Assembly: GCA_965204715.1 (NCBI GenBank)
Contig: OZ242009.1
Span: 868,001 to 932,000 of the forward strand
Length of the DNA: 64,000 nucleotides
Source of the DNA: CATOSP01 sp965204715
Lineage (GTDB): Bacteria; Chloroflexota; Dehalococcoidia; Lucifugimonadales; UBA3495
Direction of reading: 5' to 3'
Below are positions 62,318 to 64,000 of this stretch, one piece after another. Under the pieces are notes generated by a model, which saw only the letters and a list, made by a program, of their open reading frames with translations, ran no database searches and was not told the DNA's origin. Position 1 is the first letter of the stretch; each line of letters starts with the position of its first letter. The translations under genes and the position numbers were made by a program.

Positions 62318-63427
62318 ATGCCGAAGTTGACACCGCATCAACAGGCAATTTCCACTATCGAGTGCCTCGTCATTAACAACATGGGCGGGTCTCTCGAAGC
62401 CACTGCCAACTGCAATCAATGCTCAGAGGAATTGACGATCAACTTGGTCGAGAAAATTGCCAACGTTGATAAAGAAAAGCGCGTCGGAACAGTGTGGCCC
62501 GACCTCAGTTTGCTTGACGAGAATGGTGAACCCATAAGGTTCATAGAGGTCGTAGACAGCCACGCACCGGAGAGCAACGTCCACGAGTACGCTCTGGGGA
62601 ACGGCATTGAGATAGTTGAAGTGCATCTCAGGGCGGAGAGGGAATTCACCGGCAGGAGAAGGAACAAAGCCCTGGATGCGTCTCTGACGGTGAAGGCGCG
62701 ACTCCGGGAACTCGCTGCCGGGCGGATACAGATCGATGCCCACAACCTACTGTGCCGGAAGCCGCCATGTCTGGAGTGCGGAACCCCGTTGCCGCTGCGG
62801 ACGGTGACAATCAGAACGACCGATTGTTGGAATTGTGGCCAGAACGTCAACGTGGCCATGGGACACCAAGACGGGGAAAGCCTATGGCAGGACTTCTTCA
62901 CAATCGAGGAGATAGAATTCGCCCGAGCTAATGGCGTGACGCTGGAGCGGAGATTCAGCGCGACCGCCGGGGGAAAGTACTTGGCCAACGTTTGCACTAG
63001 TTGTGACCAGATTCAAGGAAACTGGTTCCTGTACATGGACCCTTTCCATGACAGGTTCAACCTGTTCAAAACCGATAGGCAGGAGTACGGCCCCTGCGAC
63101 AAGTGCTCCACGTCTTACTGCATGACCCACGGGGAATATCTCGATTACAGAAACACCAATCAGTGCCCCGACTGCCTAGAGGAAGCCGAAAGGGTCATGT
63201 GTCCCAACAACCCCGACCGGGAGTGTTTCTACCCAGACCGGTGCGAACAGGGCGGATGTTACTTCGTCAACCGCGAACAGCAGCAAGTTAAAGCCCAGCA
63301 GGAGTGGGAACGGCAACAGCAGGAGCTATGGGAGCAACAGGCGCGAAAGAACCGGCAGGAACAGGAACAGAGACAACAGGAGTGGGCGGAATTTAATGAT
63401 TGGTTCCAGAAGCAAAGGAACCGATAA
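62318..63427 (+). CDS. cysteine-rich protein with CoiA/PD-(D/E)XK-like N-terminus
   Basis: 369 aa, not part of any operon. Residues 55-105 (VWPDLSLLDENGEPIRFIEVVDSH, then GIEIVEVHL) carry D62 and E77-V in the spacing of PD-(D/E)XK nucleases such as competence CoiA-like proteins. The rest has about eight CxxC pairs (32/35, 151/154, 170/173, 226/229, 260/263, 283/286 and others), so several zinc ribbons. The last 50 residues are a Gln/Glu/Trp coiled coil. Base composition is lower in GC than neighbours, suggesting transfer. Function not known. Confidence 0.75.
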   Translation: MPKLTPHQQAISTIECLVINNMGGSLEATANCNQCSEELTINLVEKIANVDKEKRVGTVWPDLSLLDENGEPIRFIEVVDSHAPESNVHEYALGNGIEIVEVHLRAEREFTGRRRNKALDASLTVKARLRELAAGRIQIDAHNLLCRKPPCLECGTPLPLRTVTIRTTDCWNCGQNVNVAMGHQDGESLWQDFFTIEEIEFARANGVTLERRFSATAGGKYLANVCTSCDQIQGNWFLYMDPFHDRFNLFKTDRQEYGPCDKCSTSYCMTHGEYLDYRNTNQCPDCLEEAERVMCPNNPDRECFYPDRCEQGGCYFVNREQQQVKAQQEWERQQQELWEQQARKNRQEQEQRQQEWAEFNDWFQKQRNR

Positions 63428-63650
63428 CTCCATATCTCTCCCCTTCTAAATTAGGGTATGGCAACCTTAATGTGGATGGCTCGATTTACTGATGCGTGAA
63501 TGAGTATCTAAACTGTCCCCGACCGTCGTTCCAGCGAAAGCGGAAATCCAGCAGGCTTAGAGGGAAGCCGCCTGAGTTTAGCAGTTTGCTCACGTATCAG
63601 TAGAACGGGACCGATATTACCGATAACTTGCCAGAAGGAGGCTGATTAAC
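63428..63650. other. intergenic with a dispersed-repeat fragment
   Basis: The stretch 63510-63555 has CGTTCCAGCGAAAGCGG, which resembles the common bacterial dispersed element TCATTCC-GCGAAAGC; a similar fragment is at 32247-32262 (GTCATTCCTGCGAAG). No gene. Confidence 0.35.
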
Positions 63651-64000
63651 ATGCCCAACATCACTCTCGATCAAGCCGAAGTCGTTTTGGCCGGGGCAAA
63701 AGCCGCCGCGCTGGAGATGGGTAAAGCCTTCAGCTTTTCAGTAGTGGATGCCCGCGGCGATCTGATAACCATGTGCAAGATGGATGGCTCCCCCTGGAGG
63801 ACTCCCTATGTTTCCCGGGGCAAAGCGCGGGCATCGGCCTGCTTCGGAGAGGCCAGCGGCGACCTGACGGAACGCTCGACGACGCCGATTATGCGGGCCG
63901 TCATGGAAGTCGAGCGCGGGGAGTTCGTTCCCGGCCAAGGCGCGCTGCCAATCTATATGAACGGCGAACTAATCGGGGCCGTCGGCGGCAGCGGAGGCAC
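63651..64000 (+). CDS. GlcG/HbpS-family heme-binding-like protein (5' part, runs off the window)
   Basis: ATG 63651 with AAGGAGG upstream. The first 116 residues match GlcG/HbpS: LDQAEVVLAGAKAAALEMGKAFSFSVVDARGDLITMCKMDG, then YVSRGKARASACFG and GEFVPGQGALPIYMNGELIGAVGGSGG. Proteins of this family bind heme or other ligands and often occur beside oxidoreductases. The 3' end lies outside the window. Confidence 0.85.
   Translation, partial: MPNITLDQAEVVLAGAKAAALEMGKAFSFSVVDARGDLITMCKMDGSPWRTPYVSRGKARASACFGEASGDLTERSTTPIMRAVMEVERGEFVPGQGALPIYMNGELIGAVGGSGG

Overview
The window is a GC-rich bacterial chromosome segment. Gene content points to the Chloroflexota, most likely a marine SAR202/Dehalococcoidia-like lineage. 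The markers are several acyl-CoA dehydrogenase paralogues, F420-type luciferase-like oxidoreductases, MmgE/PrpD, RraA and HpcH/HpaI enzymes, many dipeptide-type ABC transporters whose binding lipoproteins carry a charged EVVKEV linker, DUF1501/DUF1800 proteins, and an R3H-type AAA ATPase beside tmk. This assignment comes from gene content alone; no rRNA is present.

Layout. 0-5 kb: an unknown acidic-tailed protein, a site-2-type metalloprotease, an amidohydrolase, a small DnaJ-type zinc protein and a PAC2-family protein. 5-9.6 kb: four minus-strand acyl-CoA dehydrogenase paralogues, one cut short and one degenerate. 10-12.3 kb: a membrane-anchored PQQ-type propeller and a lipoprotein. 12.4-23.3 kb: two DppB/DppC permease pairs and three substrate-binding lipoproteins, two of them a recent tandem duplication, with no ATPase gene. 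23.9-27.8 kb: NHL, DUF1501 and DUF1800 proteins. 28.3-31 kb: a VOC protein, an IS4-type transposase ruin and a coiled-coil repeat protein. 31-43 kb: catabolic enzymes (Gfo/Idh/MocA, acyl-CoA dehydrogenase, gamma-glutamyltransferase, RraA, LLM, HpcH/HpaI, amidohydrolase), an ISAs1 ruin, a Uma2 protein and an AAA ATPase-DUF4276 pair. 43.3-47.3 kb: another permease pair plus binding protein. 47.7-57 kb: a SelW-like gene, tmk, the R3H ATPase, pdxT/pdxS, lipoproteins, MmgE/PrpD and a second coiled-coil repeat protein. 57-64 kb: HPP membrane protein, hydrolase, CMD protein, LLM oxidoreductase, an odd Leu-like tRNA, an MFS transporter, a cysteine-rich nuclease-like protein and the start of a GlcG/HbpS-like gene.

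The most notable signals are two in-frame UGA codons that look like selenocysteine sites. One lies in a short SelW/Rdx-family gene (47747-48028), giving the motif CVPU. The other splits an MFS transporter (60840-62150) where relatives, as I recall them, carry Cys. Each UGA is followed at about 15-17 nt by a hairpin with G at loop position 1 or 2, as expected of a bacterial SECIS. About 70 bases downstream of the MFS gene is a Leu-like class II tRNA whose anticodon arm lacks U33 and can close to a three-base loop. Also notable are the AAA ATPase-DUF4276 pair with a +1 frameshift, two coiled-coil nuclease-like proteins built on exact short DNA repeats, and a conserved 33-base promoter-like module in the ABC transporter region.

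Most of the chromosome here appears to serve uptake of peptides or similar oligomers and oxidation of organic acids. It is interspersed with small accessory genes and decayed insertion sequences.
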